A DNA stretch of 42,545 bases from Ruminococcaceae bacterium UBA1767 (GTDB lineage Bacteria > Bacillota > Clostridia > Oscillospirales > Acutalibacteraceae): contig DCGX01000069.1 in NCBI GenBank assembly GCA_002315505.1, forward strand, positions 1 to 42,545, given 5' to 3'. The translations under genes were made by a program, and so were the position numbers. Within the stretch, counting starts at the first letter, position 1. The number at the start of each line of letters is the position of its first letter. Shown piece by piece: positions 23,063-31,086 of this stretch. The notes beneath the pieces are model-generated. The model was not told where the DNA came from, ran no database searches, and saw only the letters and a list, made by a program, of their open reading frames with translations.

Positions 23063-24361
23063 TCACCTGTAAATTTCTGATACTATTTTGTTGACATCGT
23101 AGAAAATCTTTTCTCTGTCAAGTGTCTTGTACTCGCCGTTTTCGTAAAGAATTTTTCCGTCAACCATTGTCATACAAACATCGCTGTCCTGTGCAGAATA
23201 TGTGATGAGTGCTTTCTTATCGAGTGCAGGGAAAAGATGCGGTTTATCCATATCAATTGCAATAATATCAGCCTTATTTCCGACCTTGATTTCACCGCAC
23301 TCTGCTCTGCCCTGCGACTTTGCTCCGTTGAGTGTTGCCATTTTAATTACTTCATCGGCCTTCATAAGCTCTGCATCATTGTTGAATCCATTGTGAATGA
23401 TTGATGCAAGATGCATTTCCTCAAACATATTAAGGTTATTATTACTTGCCGTGCCGTCAGTACCGAGAGTTACGTTGATGCCCATATCAAGCATTTTCGG
23501 TATTCTTGCAAAGCCGCTTGCGAGCTTCATATTGCTCGTAGGATTATGAGAAACCGTTGCATTATACTTTTTGATAATTTCCATATCGTTATCATCAAGT
23601 GCAACACAATGAGCCATGTTTACATTCAAGCTAAATGCACCGAGCTTTTCAAGCCATTGTGTCGGTGTCATACCGTGGCGCTCTATACATTCAAGATGCT
23701 CACTCTTTGTTTCGGAAACGTGAATGTGCATATTTCCTTTAAGCTCGTTGCAACGGTCAATATAATACTTAGCAATGTGCTCGGCAGTAGTATATTCGGC
23801 ATGAATACTGAAATCAACCTTAACTCTGCCGTCAGCTGAATTGTTATATCTATTGTAATAATCAAGCGATTCTTTTATTCTGAAATTATCCTCAGGATTT
23901 TCATTCGGGTCAAAGCACTGAACGCATCTCGAAATATTCGCTTTCATACCCGAATTGATAACCTTCTCATATTCATCGTCGAGCAGGAAATACATATCCG
24001 TAAAGCTGACCGTACCGCCTGCGAGCATTTCAAGCATTGCAAGCTCACTGCCAACACCGACCCTGTAATTGTCGAGCTTATCCTCAATCGGGAAAACCGT
24101 ATCAAAAAGCCATTTCTGAAGCGGTAAATCACTGCCGACACCACGAAGAAGAGTCATTGCAACGTGAGTATGATTATTGTAAAGACCCGGCATAAGGAGC
24201 TTGCCACTCATGTCTTTTTCTATGTCATATTTTTCTATCGGCTTTTCGGCTCCGATGTAGTCGATTTTATCGTCATTCACTCCGACAAAGGCTCCATCAA
24301 GCACCTCGTATTTGTCGTCATTTCTGAGCAAAACATCTGCATTTTTAAAAAGAATTTTCAT
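23063..24361 (-). CDS. mtaD: 5-methylthioadenosine/S-adenosylhomocysteine deaminase family amidohydrolase
   Basis: This 432-aa metal-dependent amidohydrolase is of the MtaD/TrzN/SsnA group. Metal ligands are visible in NNHTHVAMTLLRG, the central FSIHAEYT, MHIHVSETKSE, and TLGTDGTASNNNLNMFEE. It should deaminate MTA and/or SAH to the inosine analogues. Three consecutive ATGs occur; the third (24361) is 7 nt from SD GGAG and is chosen, the first being only 1 nt away. It lies 4 nt from the mtnA-like gene, an arrangement that suggests joint purine-thioriboside salvage. Guanine or other deaminase activity is an alternative. Confidence 0.85.
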   Translation of the reverse strand: MKILFKNADVLLRNDDKYEVLDGAFVGVNDDKIDYIGAEKPIEKYDIEKDMSGKLLMPGLYNNHTHVAMTLLRGVGSDLPLQKWLFDTVFPIEDKLDNYRVGVGSELAMLEMLAGGTVSFTDMYFLLDDEYEKVINSGMKANISRCVQCFDPNENPEDNFRIKESLDYYNRYNNSADGRVKVDFSIHAEYTTAEHIAKYYIDRCNELKGNMHIHVSETKSEHLECIERHGMTPTQWLEKLGAFSLNVNMAHCVALDDNDMEIIKKYNATVSHNPTSNMKLASGFARIPKMLDMGINVTLGTDGTASNNNLNMFEEMHLASIIHNGFNNDAELMKADEVIKMATLNGAKSQGRAECGEIKVGNKADIIAIDMDKPHLFPALDKKALITYSAQDSDVCMTMVDGKILYENGEYKTLDREKIFYDVNKIVSEIYR

Positions 24362-24373
24362 CATCATTCTCCG

Positions 24374-24826
24374 TTATGCTAAAATTTTAAAAACAATTTT
24401 CAATACGCTTTCAACCTTCTCATAATTACAGTTAGGCATATGTGCATCATTTTCAAAAAGAATTGTGCACTGGTCACCGCCGAGAGTCACACTTGAAAGT
24501 GCTTCGCCTTTATAAAAAGAGCAATCTCCGCCGTCGGAAAATCCGTCCTTTGTCATTGTGAGAGTGTCAACAGGTGCCCAGTAAAGCTCCTCTTTTCCGT
24601 CAAGAACAATCTGCAAATCAATATACTTGCGATGATTTTCAAACTCACGTTCTTCCTTAGGTTGTGTATCATATCTGCTGACAGCGGCAAAGAGATTGTC
24701 ACCGTGGATATCATATCTTCCTGTCTGCATATCCGTCTTTTTAAAATCAGCAATGAACTTTTTAATGTCCTCTGCATACGGAATGTCCTTGTAGTCTGTA
24801 AGTCTGTCAATTGTTGTTACTATCAT
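24374..24826 (-). CDS. YhcH/YjgK/YiaL family protein
   Basis: This 150-aa cupin-like protein of the DUF386 family matches along its length. Visible segments are GRYDIHGDNLFAAVSRYDT, a HRKYIDLQIVLDGKEELYW core with His and acidic residues suited to metal binding, and ALSSVTLGGDQCTILFENDAHMPN. Relatives include EbgC and sialic-acid-operon YhcH; most act on sugars (anomerase or isomerase roles proposed). Here it sits between hemW and the deaminase with no sugar gene close by, so the substrate is unclear. SD GGGAG is 6-7 nt before the ATG. Confidence 0.85.
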   Translation of the reverse strand: MIVTTIDRLTDYKDIPYAEDIKKFIADFKKTDMQTGRYDIHGDNLFAAVSRYDTQPKEEREFENHRKYIDLQIVLDGKEELYWAPVDTLTMTKDGFSDGGDCSFYKGEALSSVTLGGDQCTILFENDAHMPNCNYEKVESVLKIVFKILA

Positions 24827-24838
24827 AATAATCTCCCT

Positions 24839-25936
24839 TTACAAAATAATTTCGGAAATAATTGTATTTGAAACAAGAAATCCCTTGCGTGTTAAGTGCA
24901 TTGAATTTTCATCAAGCACAGCATATCCGTCTTTTATAAACGGCTGTGCTTTTTCAAGGTATCCCTTGTCAAACGGCTTGTTAAATCTTTTCTCAAATTC
25001 GTCAAAATTCACTCCGTCAATAAGCCTTAACCGAAGCATAATATACTCTTCCTCGTCACCGCCGTCACAATCAAATATCGGTTCATCGCCGTTTTTAAAT
25101 GACAGAATATCTCTCGGATAGAAAAATCTTTTTCCGTCAATAAAGCTATGTGCTGACGGACCTATACCGAGATATTCCTCACAATTCCAGTATTTTAAAT
25201 TATGCTTTCCCTCAAATCCCGGCTTCGCAAAATTCGAAATTTCATAATTGCGGTAACCGTTTTTCTCAAGAATATCTCCGAGCAGAGAGTACATATCCGC
25301 CACGGTATCTTCGTCGGGCAAATTCAGCTTTTCGCTGTTTTTATAAAAATATGTTCCCTCTTCGAGCTTAAGCATATACGCACTGATGTGAGGCACACCT
25401 GTATCAATGCAATAATCAATTGTTGACTTAAGTGAGTCAAACGTCTGGTTCGGTACACCGAGCATAACATCAAGGGTGATATTATTTATGCCCGATTTTC
25501 TTGCATCGTCAATGCATTTTAAAATAGTTTTTCTGTCGGCCTTTCTGCCGAGCCTTTTTCTCTCGTCATCAACAGCCGACTGAACTCCGAGCGAAATTCT
25601 GTTCACTCCGGCATCGTGGAGCGTCTGAAAAAATCCATTTTCTATCGTTGACGGATTGCATTCAACCGTGATTTCGTCATCAACCGTGAACAGTTTCTTT
25701 GCCCTTTCTGTAATCAGTGCAAGATTATCCGCACCGAGCACCGACGGAGTACCGCCTCCGAAGTAAAGTGTATTCGCTTTTCTTCCGAGCTTCTGCTCCC
25801 AATCCTGCATACTTTCAAGTACACACATTGTGTAATCATCAAAATCGCATTCGTCACCACGCATCGAATAGAAATCACAATACGGGCATTTTGAGACGCA
25901 AAACGGAACGTGAATATATAATCCAATATCTTTCAT
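24839..25936 (-). CDS. hemW: Radical SAM heme chaperone HemW-like protein
   Basis: This 365-aa radical SAM protein carries the cluster motif CVSKCPYCDF (Cys13, 17, 20) right after IHVPF, an SAM-binding TLYFGGGTPSVL, ISLGVQSAVDDERK, and the C-terminal HNLKYW motif (HNxxYW) that marks HemW rather than HemN. HemW binds heme and delivers it to respiratory proteins in studied species; in anaerobic Clostridia its job is unclear. The ATG at 25936 lies only about 8 nt after the T-run of the upstream symporter terminator, and no SD is visible. Its expression start is therefore uncertain. Confidence 0.88.
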   Translation of the reverse strand: MKDIGLYIHVPFCVSKCPYCDFYSMRGDECDFDDYTMCVLESMQDWEQKLGRKANTLYFGGGTPSVLGADNLALITERAKKLFTVDDEITVECNPSTIENGFFQTLHDAGVNRISLGVQSAVDDERKRLGRKADRKTILKCIDDARKSGINNITLDVMLGVPNQTFDSLKSTIDYCIDTGVPHISAYMLKLEEGTYFYKNSEKLNLPDEDTVADMYSLLGDILEKNGYRNYEISNFAKPGFEGKHNLKYWNCEEYLGIGPSAHSFIDGKRFFYPRDILSFKNGDEPIFDCDGGDEEEYIMLRLRLIDGVNFDEFEKRFNKPFDKGYLEKAQPFIKDGYAVLDENSMHLTRKGFLVSNTIISEIIL

Positions 25937-25943
25937 AGCATAT

Positions 25944-25976
25944 AAAAAAAGGGTTGCCTGAATCAGACAACCCTTT
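25944..25976 (-). terminator. Terminator of the GPH symporter gene
   Basis: On the minus strand AAAGGGTTGTCTGA folds back on TTCAGGCAACCCTTT (25948-25976), followed by seven T (25944-25950). It lies between the symporter stop and the hemW start with almost no spare sequence. Confidence 0.85.
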
Positions 25977-25980
25977 GTAA

Positions 25981-27486
25981 TTAAGCTTCAGATTCAGCAG
26001 ATTCGTTTGCTGACATTTCATTGAGTGTCTTTGCAGTTTCTGCACGACGCTCAGCAAGCTCTTTGTACATTCTTTCTTTTGTTTCAGCATCAATGTTGTA
26101 GAACAACTTAGGAACGATACCGATAAGACCTGTTGCACCCGGAAGAAGAGTAGTCATTGTAAACAGAAGTCTTTCTGTTCTTGCTGACTGCTGACCCGGT
26201 TTAAGTCCCTGTTTATAACCGATAAGACCAAGGAGAATTGAGCTGAAGCCGGTCATAACTGTAGAAACCATCTTTCTTGCAAGTCCCTTAACAACACCTG
26301 CCATAGCCTCTGTACGATAACCATTCTGCCACTCACCATAGTCAATAGCCTCGTTACGGATTTCCTCAGGAACAACCTTACGCATAGCATATACGAAATT
26401 CCAGAGTGTTTCACGAGCCATAAATGCAAGAAGCATAGGAACTGTCTTCTTATAGTTCTTACCGATTGAACCGAAGAGATAAACACCGATGTAAAGCATA
26501 TCGCCCCAGTGTGAACCAACTGTCCACAAAGCCTTTGTAGAGAATCTCTCACGGAGCTTACCAACGTAAGCATATGATGCGTATGTTACGAACATACCCG
26601 GAATACCAACGATAAGCTCTGCTGAACTGAGGTTAAGAACGTTAGTATAATACAATGAAACGTTTGTACTAACTGTGAACTGACCAAGGAAGTCAGATAC
26701 CATCAAAAGCATAAGAGGACGAGATTTGAATACCGAACCGAATGCATTCTTGAAGGATGGCTTCTCAACCGACTGAAGAACACGCTCCTTAACTCTGAAG
26801 GAGAAGAACAATGCAAGAATACCTGCACAGAATGCTGTACCAACACCCATGTAAACGAAGAGTGTCTGCATCTTAATCTTCATAACACCGTGGTTAACAA
26901 GGTCAATGAAGATTGTGCAAAGCTGTTTTGGAATGTTCTCAACAAGGCTTGAGAAAAGGTTAGCCTGGTTAATAAGTCTTGTTCTGTCAAGAATATCGGG
27001 TGTAATTGTTGAAATAATACCGGTCTTTGAAATTTCGTAAAGTGATGACGCCAGGTTTTGCAGCATTTGCAGTACGAAATAGACGACAATCTTAGGCATA
27101 AACGTGCCTGATGTTTCAGGGAACATTACAGGTAGTCCCCAATAAATCATTGCCATTACTGTTCCCGGAATTGCGTAAATAATAAGATACGGCTTGAACT
27201 TACCATACCTTGTGTTTGTACGGTCAACGATGGCCGCCAAGAAAAGGTCATTGATAATATCCCATACACCTACGCAAGTGCTGACGATTGCCTGCCACCA
27301 ATAAGAGATAACAAGAACGTCGGTAAGATAGTAGGTCTTTTTGTTGTCGAGGTTAAAGCTCTGTGCGATATCGAAGAGAACGTATGTAAAGGTTTCTCCA
27401 CTACCGACATAACGTCTGCCCTTAGGAAGCTTACGTTTTGCTTTTTCTTCCTCGGCGACCTGGGTTTCTTTGGTTTCGGTTGCCAT
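25981..27486 (-). CDS. MFS transporter, glycoside-pentoside-hexuronide (GPH) cation symporter type
   Basis: This 501-aa, twelve-helix transporter has the GPH/MFS_2 signature between helices 2 and 3 (VDRTNTRYGKFKPYLI, about 85-100) and the conserved acidic residues in helix 2 (GVWDIINDLFLAAIVD). Hydrophilic charged tails lie at both ends. It should import a sugar or glycoside with H+ or Na+. It is not adjacent to the mannosidase/glycyl-radical operon but could serve it, which is speculation. SD AGGAGGT is strong. Confidence 0.88.
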   Translation of the reverse strand: MATETKETQVAEEEKAKRKLPKGRRYVGSGETFTYVLFDIAQSFNLDNKKTYYLTDVLVISYWWQAIVSTCVGVWDIINDLFLAAIVDRTNTRYGKFKPYLIIYAIPGTVMAMIYWGLPVMFPETSGTFMPKIVVYFVLQMLQNLASSLYEISKTGIISTITPDILDRTRLINQANLFSSLVENIPKQLCTIFIDLVNHGVMKIKMQTLFVYMGVGTAFCAGILALFFSFRVKERVLQSVEKPSFKNAFGSVFKSRPLMLLMVSDFLGQFTVSTNVSLYYTNVLNLSSAELIVGIPGMFVTYASYAYVGKLRERFSTKALWTVGSHWGDMLYIGVYLFGSIGKNYKKTVPMLLAFMARETLWNFVYAMRKVVPEEIRNEAIDYGEWQNGYRTEAMAGVVKGLARKMVSTVMTGFSSILLGLIGYKQGLKPGQQSARTERLLFTMTTLLPGATGLIGIVPKLFYNIDAETKERMYKELAERRAETAKTLNEMSANESAESEA

Positions 27487-27520
27487 GTCTTACCTCCTAA
27501 CTCAAATTTATAAGCAATTT

Positions 27521-27550
27521 ATTATAACACATATTTATATAGTGTTGCAA
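27521..27550 (-). promoter_or_regulatory. Promoter of the GPH symporter gene
   Basis: Minus strand TTGCAA (27545-27550) - 18 nt - TATAAT (27521-27526). It lies just past the end of lepA, for which no clear terminator hairpin is seen. Confidence 0.65.
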
Positions 27551-27587
27551 TAGAAAATTACGAAATTTTGACATATTTTGCAAAAAT

Positions 27588-29399
27588 TTATTCATCGAGC
27601 TTAAGAACAGACATGAACGCCTCCTGCGGAACCTCAACAGTTCCGAAATGGCGCATCCTCTTTTTTCCTTCCTTCTGCTTTTCAAGGAGCTTTTTCTTTC
27701 TCGTAATATCACCGCCGTAGCATTTTGCAAGAACATCCTTACGCATTGCTCTGATTGTTTCACGGGCAATTACCTTTCCGCCGATTGCAATCTGTACTGG
27801 AATTTCAAACATTTGTCTCGGAATATTGTCCTTGAGCTTTTCGGCAATCTTTCTTGCTCTGCCGTATGCCTTCTCAGAGTGAATAATAAATGAAAGTGCA
27901 TCAATCGTGTCACCATTGAGCAAAACATCGAGCTTGACAAGATTTGAACGTGTATAGCCCTTAATTTCATAGTCAAATGAAGCATAGCCCTTAGTACGCG
28001 ATTTAAGCACATCAAAGAAATCATAAATAATCTCGTTAAGCGGTAAATCGTATGCAATATCAACTCTTTCGGGTGTTACATAGGTCATGTCCTTAAACAC
28101 GCCTCTCCTCTCCTGACACAGGTCCATAATCGCACCGACATATTCATTCGGAGCAAAAATATGTGCATCTGCAATAGGCTCTTCGCTGAAATCAATGAAT
28201 GCAGGGTCGGGATATTTCGTCGGATTGTCAATTTCAAGAACTGTTCCGTCCGTGAGATGAATTTTGTATATAACACTCGGAATTGTTGTAACGAGGTCGA
28301 GGTCATATTCTCTTTCAAGTCTTTCCTGAATAATTTCAAGATGAAGAAGTCCCAGAAATCCGCATCTAAAGCCAAAACCGAGAGCACCCGAGGTTTCCGG
28401 CTCATAGGAAAGAGCGGCATCGTTAAGCTGTAATTTTTCAAGAGCTTCACGAAGATTTTCATAATCGGCACCGTCAGCAGGATAAACACCGCAGAAAACC
28501 ATCGGATTAACTTTTCTGTATCCCGGCAGTGGCTCACTTGCAGGATATTCAGCCGTTGTAACTGTGTCGCCGACTCTTGCATCACCTACTGTCTTGATTG
28601 AAGCAGTAATGTAACCTACCTCACCTGCAGTAAGCTCCTTTGCACTTTCCATTGAAGTTGCACGCATATATCCGACATCAACAACTGTAAATTCCGCACC
28701 CGTGGCCATCATTCGCATTGTGTCGCCCGATTTAATCTTACCGTCCACTACACGGACATAAACAATAACACCCTTATAGTTATCGTAAACCGAATCAAAT
28801 ACCAGCGCACGAAGCGGTTTTGTGTCATCAGAATCAAGCGGAGCGGGAATATCGGAAACAATCTTTTCAAGTACCTGCTCAACATTAATTCCTGTTTTAG
28901 CCGATACTCTCGGAGCATTTTCGCAATCGAGTCCGATTACATCCTCAACTTCCTTTGCTACTCTTTCTGCATCTGCAGACGGCAGGTCTATTTTATTGAT
29001 AACAGGCACAATTTCAAGGTCATGGTCAAGTGCAAGATAAGTGTTTGCAAGTGTCTGAGCCTCAATACCCTGTGAAGCATCAACTACAAGTAATGCACCC
29101 TCACAGGCCGCAAGAGAACGTGAAACCTCGTAGTTAAAGTCAACGTGACCCGGAGTGTCAATAAGATTCAGCTCGTAATCGTTACCGTCAAGAGCCTTAT
29201 AGTTGAGCTTAACGGCATGAGCCTTGATTGTGATTCCTCTCTCTCGTTCCAGATCCATATCATCAAGAAGCTGCTCGGTCATATCACGAATTGCAACAGA
29301 TTGCGTAAGCTCAAGCAATCTGTCGGCAAGGGTTGACTTACCGTGGTCAATATGTGCTATTATCGAAAAATTTCGTATGTTTTCTTTTTTAACCGCCAA
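27588..29399 (-). CDS. lepA: Elongation factor 4 (LepA)
   Basis: LepA (603 aa) is a ribosome-bound GTPase that back-translocates or remodels stalled ribosomes. GTPase motifs: AHIDHGKST (G1), RERGITIKA (G2), DTPGHVDF (G3), NKIDLP (G4). Domains II, III and V and the LepA-specific C-terminus (GDITRKKKLLEKQKEGKKRMR) follow. The start is placed at TTG 29399, 4 nt after SD GAGGTGA; the open frame extends 14 codons further but without SD or homology. Length matches the family (about 600). Confidence 0.95.
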   Translation of the reverse strand: MAVKKENIRNFSIIAHIDHGKSTLADRLLELTQSVAIRDMTEQLLDDMDLERERGITIKAHAVKLNYKALDGNDYELNLIDTPGHVDFNYEVSRSLAACEGALLVVDASQGIEAQTLANTYLALDHDLEIVPVINKIDLPSADAERVAKEVEDVIGLDCENAPRVSAKTGINVEQVLEKIVSDIPAPLDSDDTKPLRALVFDSVYDNYKGVIVYVRVVDGKIKSGDTMRMMATGAEFTVVDVGYMRATSMESAKELTAGEVGYITASIKTVGDARVGDTVTTAEYPASEPLPGYRKVNPMVFCGVYPADGADYENLREALEKLQLNDAALSYEPETSGALGFGFRCGFLGLLHLEIIQERLEREYDLDLVTTIPSVIYKIHLTDGTVLEIDNPTKYPDPAFIDFSEEPIADAHIFAPNEYVGAIMDLCQERRGVFKDMTYVTPERVDIAYDLPLNEIIYDFFDVLKSRTKGYASFDYEIKGYTRSNLVKLDVLLNGDTIDALSFIIHSEKAYGRARKIAEKLKDNIPRQMFEIPVQIAIGGKVIARETIRAMRKDVLAKCYGGDITRKKKLLEKQKEGKKRMRHFGTVEVPQEAFMSVLKLDE

Positions 29400-29427
29400 A
29401 ATATCACCTCTGTGGTTTATTCGGTAT

Positions 29428-29456
29428 ATTATAACATACATTTATATATACTTCAA
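29428..29456 (-). promoter_or_regulatory. Promoter of lepA
   Basis: Minus strand TTGAAG (29451-29456) - 17 nt - TATAAT (29428-29433). Confidence 0.75.
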
Positions 29457-29639
29457 CACAAAAATATGCAAAGAAAAATAGTAACACAATATATTGTTCG
29501 CTGTAACCATTTGTAACTTTTTAGGTTTTGCACAAAAAATCAGCCCGTTTGATTCTGTTTTGACTTGTTTTTCTTTGAATCATATCAGATTTTGTCAAAA
29601 TATTTATGCAATATATACAAAATCTTTCATGATTTCGAT

Positions 29640-29668
29640 TTGACAACCTGACCACAACTTACTATAAT
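29640..29668 (+). promoter_or_regulatory. Promoter of the YabE-like gene
   Basis: Perfect consensus TTGACA (29640-29645) - 17 nt - TATAAT (29663-29668). The leader of about 60 nt contains a small GGTG/CACC hairpin (29679-29701) and a GGCAATGCC element before SD AAAGGAG. The stretch 29457-29639 holds no gene. Confidence 0.88.
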
Positions 29669-29737
29669 GGGCGAGGTTGGTGGAAAGCTATTGCTGTCAC
29701 CACAAAAACAAGGCAATGCCTTAAAGGAGTTTTTCCG

Positions 29738-30979
29738 ATGAACAGATTAAAGAATCCCGTTGAATGGTTCAAGCAATCGAAAATCAGGGTAATTCTTATC
29801 GCCGCCGTAATTTTATTCAGCGCCGCAACAATTTTTGCTGCTGCTTCAAGTTCATACAATGTTACTATTTACAAGGGCGACGAAGTAAAGACAATGACTA
29901 CAATGAGAACAGACGCAAAGGAAGTTCTCGCTCAGGCTGATATCGAAATCGCAGACGACGACATTATCAATCTTGATAATTTTTCAAGCGGTACTGCTTC
30001 GGTTATTCGCATCTACCCTGCCTGCACAATTAAGATTTACGATGACAGTAACAAATGTACTGAATACAAGGCTAACGGACTTGTTGAGGATGCACTCAAG
30101 CAGTGCGGAATCACTCTTCTTGACGGCGATGTAATCAGCTGTGACAAGGACATCGAAATCTATGACGGTATGGCTATCGTAATTACAAGAGCTTATCCGA
30201 TCCTCATTTCCGCTGACGGTAAGGTTACAAAGGTTAACCTCGCAACAGGTACTGTAAGCGATGCTCTTGACAAGGCAGTTATTGCAGTTGACGATGACGA
30301 TATCATCTCAAAGCCGCTCGACACTCCTCTTGCAAAGGGTATGTCAATCAAGATTACAAGAGTTGAGTATAAAGAGAGACAGGAAACATCTGTAGTTAAA
30401 TTCACTACAAAGACCGAAAAAGACGCTTCACTCTTCGAAGATCAGTATAAGATCAAGCAGCAGGGTGTTGACGGTGAAAAAATCACAACCTACAGAGACA
30501 AATATGTTGAGGGTAAGCTCACTGAATCAACTTCTGTTAAGACTGAGGTTACAAAGGAGCCTGTTGAACAGATTAAGCTCGTAGGAACAAAGTCAAGAGG
30601 CTATGCGGCTGCAGGCATCAAAACAGTTTCATGGCTCACTCCTCCTTCAGATCTGAAGCTCAATGGTACTGTTCCAACTTCATACAAAAAGAAGATTGTC
30701 GGCACAGCATCAGCATACTCAGGCGGTGGAATTACATCTACAGGACGTTCAGCTCAGCCGGGTTACATCGCAGTTAATCCGAATCAGATTCCGTATCACA
30801 CAAAGATGTGGATTGTTTCAAATGATGGTGCATATGTTTACGGCTACGCATCAGCAGAAGATACCGGCGGATTTATTTACTGGAGCGGAAGCAGATCAAC
30901 ACTCTGTGACCTCTACTTCCCTACAGAATCATCTGCAAGCGCATTCGGCAGACGTTCAATCACAATTTATGTTCTTTGA
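29738..30979 (+). CDS. YabE-like secreted protein: DUF348 x3, G5 and 3D domains
   Basis: This 413-aa exported cell-wall protein has an N-terminal hydrophobic anchor (about 15-39), three DUF348 ubiquitin-like repeats (about 42-88, 89-145 and 146-208), a G5 domain (about 210-287) and a C-terminal 3D domain (about 325-413). 3D domains are found in RlpA/YocH/YabE-type murein-active proteins and are thought to cleave peptidoglycan by lytic transglycosylation. Of the three aspartates that name the domain, Asp375 (AEDTGG) and Asp391 (CDLYF) are present, but the first is Asn347 (AVNP). The gene is divergent from lepA, with its own promoter and terminator. Confidence 0.88.
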   Translation: MNRLKNPVEWFKQSKIRVILIAAVILFSAATIFAAASSSYNVTIYKGDEVKTMTTMRTDAKEVLAQADIEIADDDIINLDNFSSGTASVIRIYPACTIKIYDDSNKCTEYKANGLVEDALKQCGITLLDGDVISCDKDIEIYDGMAIVITRAYPILISADGKVTKVNLATGTVSDALDKAVIAVDDDDIISKPLDTPLAKGMSIKITRVEYKERQETSVVKFTTKTEKDASLFEDQYKIKQQGVDGEKITTYRDKYVEGKLTESTSVKTEVTKEPVEQIKLVGTKSRGYAAAGIKTVSWLTPPSDLKLNGTVPTSYKKKIVGTASAYSGGGITSTGRSAQPGYIAVNPNQIPYHTKMWIVSNDGAYVYGYASAEDTGGFIYWSGSRSTLCDLYFPTESSASAFGRRSITIYVL

Positions 30980-30983
30980 TTTT

Positions 30984-31012
30984 AAGGCAACTCGTTTCGG
31001 GTTGCCTTTTTG
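30984..31012 (+). terminator. Terminator of the YabE-like gene
   Basis: AAGGCAAC (30984-30991) pairs with GTTGCCTT (31001-31008), 9-nt loop, followed by T-run. Confidence 0.9.
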
Positions 31013-31025
31013 TTTTGCAATTATT

Positions 31026-31086
31026 ATAAAAAGAAGAATTTTATGCTAAATCTTATCTGATAAAGTCATAAAATTCTTCTTGATTT
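31026..31086 (-). terminator. Terminator of the glycyl-radical/mannosidase operon
   Basis: A perfect 15-bp stem, AAGAAGAATTTTATG (31031-31045) with CATAAAATTCTTCTT (31067-31081), with a 21-nt loop, lies just beyond the GH38 stop. The arm sequence is close to that of the hairpin at 7347-7399. T-rich tails lie on both sides. Confidence 0.65.

Noticed and set aside
28085..28585. 166-aa frame inside lepA
   Set aside because: Alternative frame of a conserved housekeeping gene; no independent SD or motif.
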